This document shows positions 1-13,200 of a DNA stretch of 64,000 bases, one piece after another. The notes under the pieces were generated by a model, which saw only the letters and a list, made by a program, of their open reading frames with translations, did no database searches and was not told the DNA's origin. The position numbers and the translations under genes were made by a program. Source of the DNA: Amphiura filiformis (lineage: Eukaryota > Echinodermata > Ophiuroidea > Amphilepidida > Amphiuridae); the NCBI RefSeq assembly GCF_039555335.1, contig NC_092628.1, forward strand, positions 68,780,706 to 68,844,705, in the 5' to 3' direction. Position 1 is the stretch's first letter, and every line of letters begins with the position of its first letter.

Positions 1-698
1 TGTCAGGAATTGATAGTAAAATGAACTTCAAGTTGCAAAGTAGGTCAATTGTATTTACATTAATTGGCTTTCAACATGTGTTATTGATTTCAGAAAAATA
101 TTTTACTTTATGACAATATTTTTCTTATGCATTTTAAAGATGCGCAAAGGATCATAATTTATGTTTGGTAGTGAATTTGTGAACATTATTTTCATTGTTA
201 AAAAGGAATTGTAAAAGGATGGTAAAAGCAATTTTTACACCCAAAATGTTTGGTCCACCATACAATGTACATTCACATTTCCTAATAATAAAAATTACAT
301 ATTATTAATCTAGAAGCTCTCTCGATTTTTTTAATTATTTCCTTAAATTTGTTTTATGGCCAAAAATAAGAAATATCCCAAAATTGGTAAAAAATGGAAA
401 ATATGCAAATTTTGACCTATTTCCATCCATATTTTGAAAAATAAGCAAAATTTCAAAATTAGTAGTAACTAGATTTTTGACATTTATATCTGTGTAAGTG
501 ATTTTGGACCTTTTTCAAAAATAAGTATTTTCTTTCTTCAAATTTTGAAAATACAGTATACTGATAATAGTAATACTGTAATATATTTGTCTTTACTACT
601 TTAAAAGATATATTCCCGCCAACCGGGATCCTGCATGAATGCAACACAAATTGTATCCTGTCAAGAACATTTTGTTTATGGGTGCAAACTTTGTAGTC
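1..698. other. AT-rich intronic sequence, nothing recognised
   Basis: Upstream of the first visible exon. Low-complexity A/T runs and no exon with acceptable splice sites. Probably the preceding intron of the large gene. Confidence 0.5.
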
Positions 699-960
699 CA
701 GTTTAATAGCTCAAACTGTAAGGTGCTTTACTATGGTGTGTGATGGTTCGAATCCCTGTAGTGTCAATCTCTGTTCTCATGGAAAAATACCTTACTGGTA
801 ATTGTCCCAGTCCAGCCATACAAAACTTGAGATGTTGATCCTGGCTGCGCTGGTTTATGTATGTCGATTAGGGCTTGCGCTGATCTCGAACTTCCCATCC
901 CTGGAATGGTTGATGGAATGATTTGCCATGACCTTGCAAGGGCTCTTGGCCCTGATTTCA
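699..960 (+). mobile_element. tRNA-derived SINE-like sequence
   Basis: TAGCTCAAACTGTAAGGTGC resembles a pol III A box region and GGTTCGAATCC (745-755) is a B box at normal distance; the 3' body has no tRNA character. It ends close to the branch/acceptor region of exon 1. The short open frames here have no protein features. Confidence 0.55.
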
Positions 961-1036
961 TTATAAACACAACATCAATTTTCAAATTTCTCTCTTCGCA
1001 TGATTACCCTTACTTAGCATTGTGCTTTTTTTTCAG

Positions 1037-1206
1037 ACAAGGAATGCATATGATTTTTGGCAACAACAAGACAGGATTCGGATCAGTGAGCTGATCAATA
1101 AATTCTGGTACTTTGCTCTGCCATCGCCTGCTAGCAGTCTATGTAAGCCTTCATATTGGGAGAGTATGCATGAAGAATACACTGATTTGATGCACAAACT
1201 TATCAG
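1037..1206 (+). CDS. First visible exon of the large gene
   Basis: A T-rich tract and CAG precede position 1037 and gtatgt follows 1206. The 170-nt exon is open in phase 0 and ends with two bases (AG). It encodes TRNAYDFWQQQDRIR, then aromatic residues and YWESMHEEYTDLMHKLI. The next exon at 10706 begins with A, which completes an Arg codon and continues in the only open frame, upstream of the Met that could otherwise be taken as the start. The phase match across 9.5 kb of repeats supports joining them. No further upstream exon is visible in 1-1036. Confidence 0.72.
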
Positions 1207-4200
1207 GTATGTAGATCAGATCGTATCATTGTTGCCTTGGTTTTCTTTAGTAGATTGTATTCACTTGATTTTTGAACAAAGAGTGTCTGCTAGAAATAAT
1301 CTGGGTGATATAGAATCAAGTTAATTAATTAAAATTGATATTTTGGTGTCTACTATAATAAAAATTGGAAAAAACAAACTAGTTCGCATCTGACGATTCT
1401 GTCAATCAAACTCCAGCAGAGTCTGTGATTAGTTAGTATTGCGTATCTCCCCTTGCGTATCTATGGTGGGGCCTTCATTAGTTTAAAAGCTATATTAACC
1501 AATCATAGGCTGTGAGGAATTTGATTGACAGGATCATTAGAAGATGACTAGTTTCTTTCTGGGGAATATGATTGATGGGATTGTCATATGGGAACTAAGT
1601 TTCTTTAATTTTGGCTTTTATTGTAGAATTATCTGATGTGAAATAGAATCAATTAATTTAAAATAGATATTGTATTGATGAATGTATTGTAGATACATAG
1701 GTTTTGCATAAAACTTGAAACAGAAGCAGTATGGGATGGAAACAATCCATTAACAAGGTAATTAATTGCTTTGTTTCAGTTCCACGTACTGTGTTAACCT
1801 ACTCTGTCAATAGTTTAAAGACTACTGAACAGAATTAAAACAATTAATTACTTTGTTTGCAATTGTGATTGCACAAACAAGGTAATTCTCGCGATTCCAA
1901 ATACAGCGCGCCACCTACGATCACGCCTGGCTGATCTACTTCACGCAGAGCATCATGGGTAAAAGTCGACATCCATGACGCGTCGACGATGATCGACCAA
2001 GGAAACGGAAACGAGTGTTGCTATCGATTACTCCAACCACTTTTGTTTATTTACGTTGATGATGATCAGCTGTTGATTCGACGATTTTTTTTCCATTTCT
2101 GCCTCCTTTTTAAAGTTAATTTCGACAGTCATGGTTTAGGCCTACCTCTGTGAATGTTCAGAGTGTTAGGCCTATTCCCACACAAAATAATGGGCATCAA
2201 TTAAACCCTTATTTTCAAACTTTTCCGAGGCGCTTGGGAAAATACTTTAGGCTCTCGTTTACAAGAAAAGAAAACACTTTCAGGTCTTTAAGCTTTGTTG
2301 TAAAGTAGGCCTATAATAGACTTGATTTAAAAAAAATATGATTGGGGATAGGCCTACTTAGACCCTCATGCATATATCCTTTTAAAAAACAAATTTTTAA
2401 GCCTTGTTTGTTTTAAGTAAACGGTAGACCTAAATCTCAATATTTAGAATAACGAAAATTCAATACATATTTTAACAGCATGGACAGCGTAAGGCATTTT
2501 TTTTAATGTGTTATTTTTTCTGCCTCCTTTTTAAAGTTAATTTCGACAGTCATGGTTTAGGCCTACCTCTGTGAATGTTCAGAGTGTTAGGCATATTCCC
2601 ACACAAAATAATGGGCATCAATTAAACCCTTATTTTCAAACTTTTCCGAACCCGATCCGAGGCGCTTGGGAAAATACTTTAGGCTCTCGTTTACAAGAAA
2701 AGAAAACACTGAAAAATATGATTGGGGATAGGCCTACTTAGACCCTCATGCATATCCTTAAAAAAACCAATTTTTAAACCTTGTTTGTTTTAAGTAAAGT
2801 AGGCCTAATTCTCAATATTTAGAATAACGAAATATTCAATACATATTTTAACATCATGAACAGCGTAAAGCATTTTTTTTTTAAATACGATTAAAACGTT
2901 TTGAATTTCAAATGTACTCTATTCCTATTCAACCATCTACGGTTAAAACTCGATGTCAAAAATGTTGATGTCTCTGTTCTCTGATCGACCATCTAAGCCT
3001 ATAAACCCGATGTCAAAATGTCAATTTTCGAGTTTGGGTAGGCCTATAATAGCAATGCTTTTGATGCAAGACAATTTCAAATAGGAAATTTAATCTAAAA
3101 CACAAATTCGTGCCTTTTTTTTTATTTCTTGTTTGGATAACCTTTCCCATAATTATTACCATGCGTGATATATGATCAAAATAAAAGCTTTTGGTTTCCA
3201 TAAATGTTTTGAACGCTGGTCTTATTTTTATTTTTATTATTTTTTTCCTAGGCCTATAGATGTTTTACATTTATAACCTTTTTACAAACTTTAATAGATA
3301 TGAATTAATTGTTTTAAAGCATTTTCGTGTGACATTTTGAAACGCTCTTTGTAGCATGATGTAGGCCTACTGTATGATCACGAAAGGTCGTAAATTTAGA
3401 AGCCATTTCCTTCTATACCGTATTGCCCTATAAACAAAACACTTTGGCCCCAATGTATAATGTCGGGAGAAAATATATACTTGCACTATTACAAAATTAA
3501 TAAACCTGTTAATTTTTAAAATAAACTCTCGTGGTGCAATTCTGTCAACAAAATTACATAGGCTTAAGAACCGGGGGCTGGGGGCTCAGCCCCCTCAATA
3601 AGCCTACCTTTCTGTATGAATAGGCACATTTTCATTTAGGCCTATATAATGGCCTCCAAACTACATTGTTAAGCATGTTAAGTTATCTTGTTTTTGTCAA
3701 AAAACATCAACTGCAAATTGTCCCTTATTGTACAGTATATTCTTCACCGTAAATCGGTGTGTGGGGGTGTGTGGGGGGGGGGGGGTCCCGGTTCGCCCCT
3801 TCAGTCTCAAATGAATTATTAAAGGGGAAAGATGAAATAAAGATGGTATGACATGCAAGAAAGCGGAAGTAAAAATAAAATATGAAAAAGAAACATGAAT
3901 TAATATTAAAATCGGGCATGACAATTGTCAAATTTAAACCTTAATTGTGACACGATCTGGTTCATGGGGGCCAAAGGAGGCATTTTTGAAAATTGTGTTA
4001 CTGTAATTATTATACATTACACGTATAATATAGGCTATTATTTTAAACCGAAAGCACCAAAGGTCTATCTAGCATACTTGGTTCTAAAGTTAAGAAGTTG
4101 TTTCATGCATATTTTCTTGATATGCCTTAAAATAATGATCTTTTAAAATTAATGTAGGCCTACTCTTTTGCAGTTTGAAACTTTCTTCATCTTTATTATA

Positions 4201-7200
4201 ATGCTAGAACTCTATGAGGTATTGTTGAACTTAGGCATTAAAGTCTCAAATTGAAATATTAACAAAAAATAAATGTTATTTTTATGCGGTAGGCTATGCC
4301 TACAAAGTGTTTTTTATTGTGATCGTAATTTTTTATTGTTTGATTGTAGCCTTATATAATTAAAAATACAAATTTAGGCTAAAATAAAATAAGGACAAAT
4401 CAAGCAATTACAATAATAACAAAAACGGCAAACCAATGTGATGCATGTGTAACAAAATTTGGGCCGAGTAATTAAGACAAAATTAGGGTATTTTTCGCAC
4501 GGAATTTTGACGGTTAATTTAGATAACAAATTAAAGGAACTGTATGAGTGTGACTGCAGTATGATTTTAAAGAGGACTAGCCTGTGTTTAGGGAGACGTA
4601 TGCTCCGCCAATCATTAAACTTGGTCATTTTCTGTGTGGTTTGCCTGAAAAACCTTAATGATCTCATCCCGCAAAAATATAGGGCTGCTAAAGGACATGT
4701 CTTGAGCTTTCCAAATTTTCTTGTTTATTTATCTTTTCAGTATGGTGTCAAATCCATCATTTCTGCAATCATGTAAAACCCTGCATTGTTAACGATCAGC
4801 TGTTTCTTGATGTGTATTATTTTTATGTTATTATAGTGTTATGTGCCCTGAAAAGTTTTTGGTAGTATGCGCCCTTAGTGTAAATTCGTAAGGTCATCAA
4901 CTTTGGTCACTAATTAATATTATTTTGTTTGGCTGAAAGTTTTATGATTGTTTTTGGTTGAGGATCATTAAAAATATTGATCTAATTGTGTATACAACCA
5001 ATTTATTTAATTAATAGCAATCAGTAGAATTTGATTATGCATTGTTTTGTTTTGATATTTTGAAAGTTTAGTAGTTTTGTTGTTTGGATAAGTTTTGTTG
5101 TTTGGATATGTCATTTATAAGGACATGATTATGGTAGGACTTAAAAATGTTCTACAAAGTGACAACATTGCTAAATTTAGAAACATTTTATTAAGGTCAT
5201 CACCTGATCTTAGTTTATCTATTATTTTGTGTTTTTACTTCCTCATAAATGTGTTGGAAGTGACAAATGTTGTTTTCATTTTGGAAGTTTACTTGTATTG
5301 CAAATTATTTGTGTTTCTTTCCTCAAAAATGCATGAGTTGTTCCAAGTTCAGTCAAGGTTTGTTTACATCAATACCCCAGTCATGCTTTAAGACATGTGC
5401 TATCCCATAATAATGTTCTCTGCCTGGAAACTGATTATGTAATGTAAGTTGACCTTTCCACTTTCCAGTTTCATGTTTGCTCTTATTTGCATAGGTCACC
5501 CATCTCTTTAACAAGGTCAATGCCGCTCAGTGCCTATGGTTATTATACGTTTTGGTGATAATTAAATTCGTAGTAGAGATCATTATAATTAGCATAATGC
5601 TCCCTTTGTTTTTGACCTGGTATGTTTGTCAGTCTAGCTCTGGTCTCCAACATGCCAGCTCCTTGCTAGACCACCTCCACCACTTTGTAAAATAAATATA
5701 TTGTTGTCAACAAATAGCTCTGTGTCATCTGTATTATTCTTCATTTTATCACCAAGTAGTATCGTTTTATATCAACATCAGTTTTTACAATGGAGAGTTT
5801 ATTAAAGAGATTACAGCAACTGGAAAGCAAAGTTAAAGAACTGGAAAATAAACTTGTGCATCAGCAGCCTTGCAAATGCAAGAATCCAAAGACAGTGAAT
5901 GTTTCTTCGACTTCAAGTGTTTCTGCCTCACCTGATAATACACCTGTACCAATAATTGCAACAAATGTTGAGGGAACTGTGAAATGGTTTAACGTGACTA
6001 AAGGGTATAGATTTGTTACCAGAACAGACAATGCAGAAGACATTTTTATTCATAAATCAGGAATTGCTAAACCGAACCCTAGACACAAGCGTGCCAGTGT
6101 TGGACAAGGTGAAATTATTGTCTTTGACATTATCAGTGTTTCAGGAAGGACTTCAGAAGCAGTAAATATAACTGGACGTGATGGCAATTGTGTCACTGGT
6201 AGTAAATTACCCACTAAACATGCCAAAACAATTCCTCCAAATGGATCATCAGTGTGCAAAAATATACAACTCTCAATATCAAGTTCACCAGTTGAAGTTC
6301 TACATGTAAGCACTTCACCCACCCCAGCTGTAGACAAGTGTACAGGTAGGCCCATGGATTCATCACAACAACTGAATTTGGACATATCAACTCCGCCATC
6401 TGGGATGCCCATCTCCTCTCGTACTCCGTGCAATTATATTTCTTCTAAGGCAAATGACTATCATCGTGAACCTGAACCACAACGTGTATCATCAGAATCT
6501 AAAACTCTATTCGGTCTGGAGGACATTTGTTTCACGATTTCCATCTTCGCCACTATAAATATATGCCAGAGACCAGTTAATAACATGCTGAACTATAAAA
6601 TATACAGAATTCATTTTTATACTGACTTTTGACTGAAAAATCGGACTATAAATTGCTTTTATTTGTGATATGAACTTGTGATATATACTTTTGTCTTGTT
6701 TGTGGAAAGAAAAGGTTTGTTTTGTTTGTTTATCTTAATGTCTGTTCAAAATAGTTTTGCAGCTTTGAAGTGATCCAAAATTTTACTTCAGATATGACCC
6801 TGTTTACATTTTGGATTTATCTTTGTTTATTTGTCTATGTGCACGAAAATGTTTTGGTGTAAAACCACGCTAAAACTAGCCAATTTATAGAGTGCGAATA
6901 TTTGCACTGTTTATTTATTTTTATTAATATCCAGAGGGACTTAAAAATCCCGGCCCACGCCTCCTCATTTTTCGGAACCTTATTCTTTTACAAAATGGTG
7001 TCAGAAGTGGGATGAAGTTTTTTTTTGGATAGTATTGTTTTGTTGTGTGGGATGGGTTGGCAAAATGTGTAAAGTGACATTGTTTTCATCGTTTTTATAC
7101 CTTTGGAAATATGTAGAAATTTATATGCTCATTTATTATTGTGTACTGGTTGGTGCTGTTATCATTTATATTATGTCATAACACTGATCGTTAACTCTTG

Positions 7201-10200
7201 TTTTGTTTAACCCATTTTTTTTAAAGTTACATGATGTGTAGCAGCCCAAATTTTGTCCCTTTTTGGTTGGTGTCAGCGTTTTTTATGCCGGGCGGCATCG
7301 CCTTTGTGGGGGCTCTGTAACAAAATTTGGGCGAGTAATTAAGACAAAATTAGGGTATTTTTCGCACGGAATTTTGACGGTTAATTTAGATAACAAATTA
7401 AAGGAACTGTATGAGTGTGACTGCAGTATGATTTTTAAAGAGGACTAGCCTGTGTTTAGGGAGACGTATGCTCCGCCAATCATTAAACTTGGTCATTTTC
7501 TGTGTGGTTTGCCTGAAAAACCTTAATGATCTCATCCCGCAAAAATATAGGGCTGCTAAAGGACATGTCTTGAGCTTTCCAAATTTTCTTGTTTATTTAT
7601 CTTTTCGTATGGTGTCAAATCCATCATTTCTGCAATCATGTAAAACCCTGCATTGTTAACGATCAGCTGTTTCTTGATGTGTATTATTTTTATGTTATTA
7701 TAGTGTTATGTGCCCTGAAAAGTTTTTGGTAGTGTGCGCCCTTAGTGTAAATTCGTAAGGTCATCAACTTTGGTCACTAATTAATATTATTTTGTTTGGC
7801 TGAAAGTTTTATGATTGTTTTTGGTTGAGGATCATTAAAATATTGATCTAATTGTGTATACAACCAATTTATTTAATTAATAGCAATCAGTAGAATTTGA
7901 TTATGCATTGTTTTGTTTTGATATTTTGAAAGTTTAGTAGTTTTGTTGTTTGGATAAGTTTTGTTGTTTGGATATGTCATTTATAAGGACATGATTATGG
8001 TAGGACTTAAAAATGTTCTACAAAGTGACAACATTGCTAAATTTAGAAACATTTTATTAAGGTCATCACCTGATCTTAGTTTATCTATTATTTTGTGTTT
8101 TTTACTTCCTCATAAATGTGTTGGAAGTGACAAATGTTGTTTTCATTTTGGAAGTTTACTTGTATTGCAAATTATTTGTGTTTCTTTCCTCAAAAATGCA
8201 TGAGTTGTTCCAAGTTCAGTCAAGGTTTGTTTACATCAATACCCCAGTCATGCTTTAAGACATGTGCTATCCCATAATAATGTTCTCTGCCTGGAAACTG
8301 ATTATGTAATGTAAGTTGACCTTTCCACTTTCCAGTTTCATGTTTGCTCTTATTTGCATAGGTCACCCATCTCTTTAACAAGGTCAATGCCGCTCAGTGC
8401 CTATGGTTATTATACGTTTTGGTGATAATTAAATTCGTAGTAGAGATCATTATAATTAGCATAATGCTCCCTTTGTTTTTGACCTGGTATGTTTGTCAGT
8501 CTAGCTCTGGTCTCCAACATGCCAGCTCCTTGCTAGACCACCTCCACCACTTTGTAAAATAAATATATTGTTGTCAACAAATAGCTCTGTGTCATCTGTA
8601 TTATTCTTCATTTTATCACCAAGTAGTATCGTTTTATATCAACATCAGTTTTTACAATGGAGAGTTTATTAAAGAGATTACAGCAACTGGAAAGCAAAGT
8701 TAAAGAACTGGAAAATAAACTTGTGCATCAGCAGCCTTGCAAATGCAAGAATCCAAAGACAGTGAATGTTTCTTCGACTTCAAGTGTTTCTGCCTCACCT
8801 GATAATACACCTGTACCAATAATTGCAACAAATGTTGAGGGAACTGTGAAATGGTTTAACGTGACTAAAGGGTACGGATTTGTTACCAGAACAGACAATG
8901 CAGAAGACATTTTTATTCATAAATCAGGAATTGCTAAACCGAACCCTAGACACAAGCGTGCCAGTGTTGGACAAGGTGAAATTATTGTCTTTGACATTAT
9001 CAGTGTTTCAGGAAGGACTTCAGAAGCAGTAAATATAACTGGACGTGATGGCAATTGTGTCACTGGTAGTAAATTACCCACTAAACATGCCAAAACAATT
9101 CCTCCAAATGGATCATCAGTGTGCAAAAATATACAACTCTCAATATCAAGTTCACCAGTTGAAGTTCTACATGTAAGCACTTCACCCACCCCAGCTGTAG
9201 ACAAGTGTACAGGTAGGCCCATGGATTCATCACAACAACTGAATTTGGACATATCAACTCCGCCATCTGGGATGCCCATCTCCTCTCGTACTCCGTGCAA
9301 TTATATTTCTTCTAAGGCAAATGACTATCATCGTGAACCTGAACCACAACGTGTATCATCAGAATCTAAAAACTCTATTCCGGTCTGGAGGACATTTGTT
9401 TCACGATTTCCATCTTCGCCACTATAAATATATGCCAGAGACCAGTTAATAACATGCTGAACTATAAAATATACAGAATTCATTTTTATACTGACTTTTG
9501 ACTGAAAAATCGGACTATAAATTGCTTTTATTTGTGATATGAACTTGTGATATATACTTTTGTCTTGTTTGTGGAAAGAAAAGGTTTGTTTTGTTTGTTT
9601 ATCTTAATGTCTGTTCAAAATAGTTTTGCAGCTTTGAAGTGATCCAAAATTTTACTTCAGATATGACCCTGTTTACATTTTGGATTTATCTTTGTTTATT
9701 TGTCTATGTGCACGAAAATGTTTTGGTGTAAAACCACGCTAAAACTAGCCAATTTATAGAGTGCGAATATTTGCACTGTTTATTTATTTTTATTAATATC
9801 CAGAGGGACTTAAAAATCCCGGCCCACGCCTCCTCATTTTTCGGAACCTTATTCTTTTACACATGTTTATAAGTAATGAGACATTAAGAATCTTTTTCAA
9901 ATTTACTTTCCCTTCGTGCAAAAAAACCCCATTTCTAGAAAATGTAGGCCGATTACAAAAACGCAACACCTATGGATGTTCTTAAGTATGCTGGTGTTAT
10001 ATTATTATCGTATTAAACAAACAATAAATTCAGAAAGAATTAAAACAATTTATTCTAATAATAACCAAAATAAAACCTATGCGTTTTCCATTAAAAAAGG
10101 ACAGGCCTAGGCCTACTTCGCATTGACTAGGCTCGCGCGTATCGGGCTGAAAAGCATTGTAAAGTTTAAAAACAAAAAAAAGGCGGTTTTAGAAAATGTA

Positions 10201-13200
10201 TAACAAAAAGGAAACACCTAGTATCAACATCAAGTTTGCGGGTTTTAGAAAAGGACATCTGTGAATATCAAACTGCAATATTTCACTTCAACACAGAAAT
10301 ATTTTTCAAAAAGTACTATAAAACATTGTGTTTTTAGAGTAATAATCACAAACATGGTCAGCTATGCATATGGTTGATGAAAAAGGATGTCGACCCCAGA
10401 CACGGGAAATGCCAATTTTCACTGCTGTCGTTGGTGGCGCGCTGTATTTGGAATCGCGTCAATTGCTTGCTTTCTCTGTTCTGAATGTTATTGTGTCAAG
10501 TAGTTTAAAACCAAAATGTAAAAGTAACATTTGTTATAAATTGAAAGAAATGGTTTCCCCCAAATTGGATAACTACAGCAGAGTTGGTTCTGCAATAGGC
10601 ACATTATTTTTACATCTGTTGGTCTGGAGTTTTATAATAAGGTTATTGAAAATGAAAAGACCAATGTAGTATTGATCATTACTTGTGATTGTGAATTCAA
10701 TACAGATACGACAAGAGCCAAGCCATGAGTACAGGTTCCTTGTTGTCTTCAGCATCCCGCAGACTTCTCAAGGAATTTGGGCTTCGTTTTGGAGTGGTAA
10801 GTGATTCCATATGTGTTCAGGGTTTATGTTGAAATATTAAACTTTTTCATCAGGATTTCATTGTTAGTGGAAAGATTGAGTTCATAAGGGAAATCTACTG
10901 ACAAACTTACTGTTTCTCCAGACACAATTCATCAGATATCCAGTACCTAAAGTGCCTTTCTTTGGATTCATTGTGTCATTGCCTTTCTGAAAATATATGG
11001 TCATTTTCACAGTAAAGGGTGTAACTTTTGATTTTTAGGGTCAAAATTTCAAACCACTTAAATATGTTTCTGTTTACTGAAATCATGCATAGGAGCAACT
11101 TAAATTCCAGTAAAATAATGTTTCAAGGCTTAAACCTTTTGATTTCTAATAAAAAATTTGACATTTCCATAACATTTTGGTTAAAATCTAAGAAAAAATG
11201 TATTTTACATAAGCTCAGAAAATTATGACATGAAAGCTGGAATACATGTGAAATCCCATTCCAAAGTAAGTCAACAGATATAAGTTACATTTTATACCAT
11301 GTTTTGCTATGTTTGTAATTGCAGTTTTGAAAATTTTAACATAAAGTGTCATTTACAATGAAAATTTCCCAACCTTAAACATATTTTTTAAGTTTTAATT
11401 GGGTTCCTAAAATAATTTGAATGTCTAACTTCATGTACAAATACTACTTGATAAAAGGAACCTCCCAGCCAAGTTTCACAGAAATTGGAGTTATATTTTA
11501 GAATTGGCAATTAAAGCGATTTGTGTTTCGGAGGCTTCAGTTAACAACACAGGTGATCATAAAAGTAAAATATTTGGCTAACTACTGCAAGATGACATGA
11601 AAAAATAGGTAAAAAATATCACAATTACCAATTTTCATGCTTTGCTTCTAAGTATTGAATTTTAGTTGTGACAAAAATTAAATTATCACAGCAAGTCATT
11701 TTTTTGTTTCGGAGGCTTCATGTTAACAATGGCTAAACACTGCAGAAGTAGTTTTTTTGAAAACAACACTGTTGGGATCATCTAAGCTGTTATTTTCTTG
11801 TGTGTATTGAATCAATGATTCTATGTGGCAGATATTGTAGATTTATAGCATGTTAACTTTTTCACCCATTTGTTTAGTATGGTGTTTTTTGCATGTGAAG
11901 CCTCCGAAACAGGCTTTTTGGGTATCAGTATATTTTTCAAACATTAACCATAACATCAACATTTTTTTAAATTTATGACATTCTGCACATATCAAGTAAC
12001 AATTACAATGCAGATATCAGTATGAAACACCAATTTAGATATGCATAGATGATAATTAATCTTATTGTTGTTTCGGAGGCTTCATTTGTTTCGGAGGCTT
12101 CAATTGTTAACGGAAAGTTTGTATTGGGTCCCATTTTCAAACGGTGATATATATCTCCACGATTTAAAAACAAGTGACTTGAGGATCTACTTTGCTACAT
12201 TTTGAAAAATAGATTGGATGAGCTCTTTTATTTATATTTGCCCAAGCTTGCTGAACAGTTTGTTTCGGAGGCTTCAAAAAAGTTAACGGAAAATCGGCTC
12301 TTTGAAGTCAAGATTTTATAAAAATTTTAAAAGCTTGCAAATCGACTAAGTTTTGTTACCCATTTCAAGTTAAGATATCAACTGTTATGAATCAAGAAGA
12401 AGTGAAGAAATAACCAAGAATTATGAACCAAAGCTATACCCACAAAGTTTGTTAACAATTGTTAACGGAAAATGAAGCCTCCGAAACGACAAATATCGAA
12501 GTCCGGTTCTCAAAAATACAGGGCTGTTCACAATTAAATCTAATGTGGCTGTGTTTACTGAACATATGACCATACTTTCAGGATAAAAACAATTATCCAT
12601 GAACTAGCTGAAGAAAACACAGGGTTTTACAAAAATGTTACTGTTTTTTATAGTTTTTCAAAATGGCAATATTAAGTACATTTAAGCCTGCTAAAACTGA
12701 ATGCAGTAACTCCCAAAGATGATTATGCTACCCAAGATAGCTGCTAACTAGATGACTTATGTGGCCAAAAATCATGGAATTCTGTGGCTTTATTAGAACA
12801 CTACGGATCAAAATGTTAAAAATCCAAAGTTACACCCTTTACCGTGAAAATGACCATATACTTTTATATATTATTATACTATTATCGTTATGTTTAGATA
12901 TACAATAAAAATCAATATCTAAATTACTGTCTCAAGGAAGGCACACCGTCTGTATAGTACAATAGACTTTTTGTCCATCTTTCAATACAGGGCGAGTTAT
13001 ATCGAAGAATTGCGTACTTGGTCTACCTTGCTGAAAAAGAGTAAGTGTATGAGGTTAATAATGATTAAATGCAGGCTGATTTGATGACACTTCCTCATGT
13101 GAATTTACATGTTCAAGGTGACAGATCAAATGTGATGAGATCAGATTCACTTATTCTATGATCAGCTCAGAAAACTAATAGACGGGACTCATAACATTGT

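Larger units (their letters stand above)
4448..9861 (+). mobile_element. Recent LTR element with 2.5-kb LTRs and a 323-bp interior
   Basis: Two copies of one 2.5-kb sequence, 4448-6992 (2,545 bp) and 7316-9861 (2,546 bp), differ at about ten positions. Both begin TGTAACAAAATTTGGG and end TTATTCTTTTACA. The target duplication is CATG (4444-4447 and 9862-9865). Three bases after the first LTR lies TGGTGTCAGAAGTGGGAT (6996-7013), the exact complement of the 3' end of metazoan tRNA-Leu(CAA) plus CCA, a primer-binding site. A G-rich stretch (GTGGGGGCTC) precedes the second LTR. The 323-bp interior has no gag, protease, reverse transcriptase or integrase, so the element is non-autonomous. It lies in sense orientation in intron 1 of the large gene. 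Confidence 0.9.

Noticed and set aside
861..1094. 77-codon frame upstream of exon 1
   Set aside because: It runs through a SINE body and the splice acceptor, so it is not a coding unit.
4374..4776. Short frames at the start of each LTR
   Set aside because: No domain, interrupted differently in the two LTR copies, and composition-driven.
6050..6433. Minus-strand 127-codon frame opposite the cold-shock ORF
   Set aside because: Shadow of the real frame; it lacks any domain and is present in both LTRs only because they are duplicates.
4448..9861. Simple tandem segmental duplication instead of an LTR element
   Set aside because: TG...CA ends, matching CATG flanks and the exact tRNA-Leu primer site at the expected place are not expected of a plain duplication.
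10725..10796. Met at 10725 as the true start of the large gene
   Set aside because: Possible, but the exon at 1037-1206 joins in the exact phase and continues similar sequence, so an internal Met is more likely.
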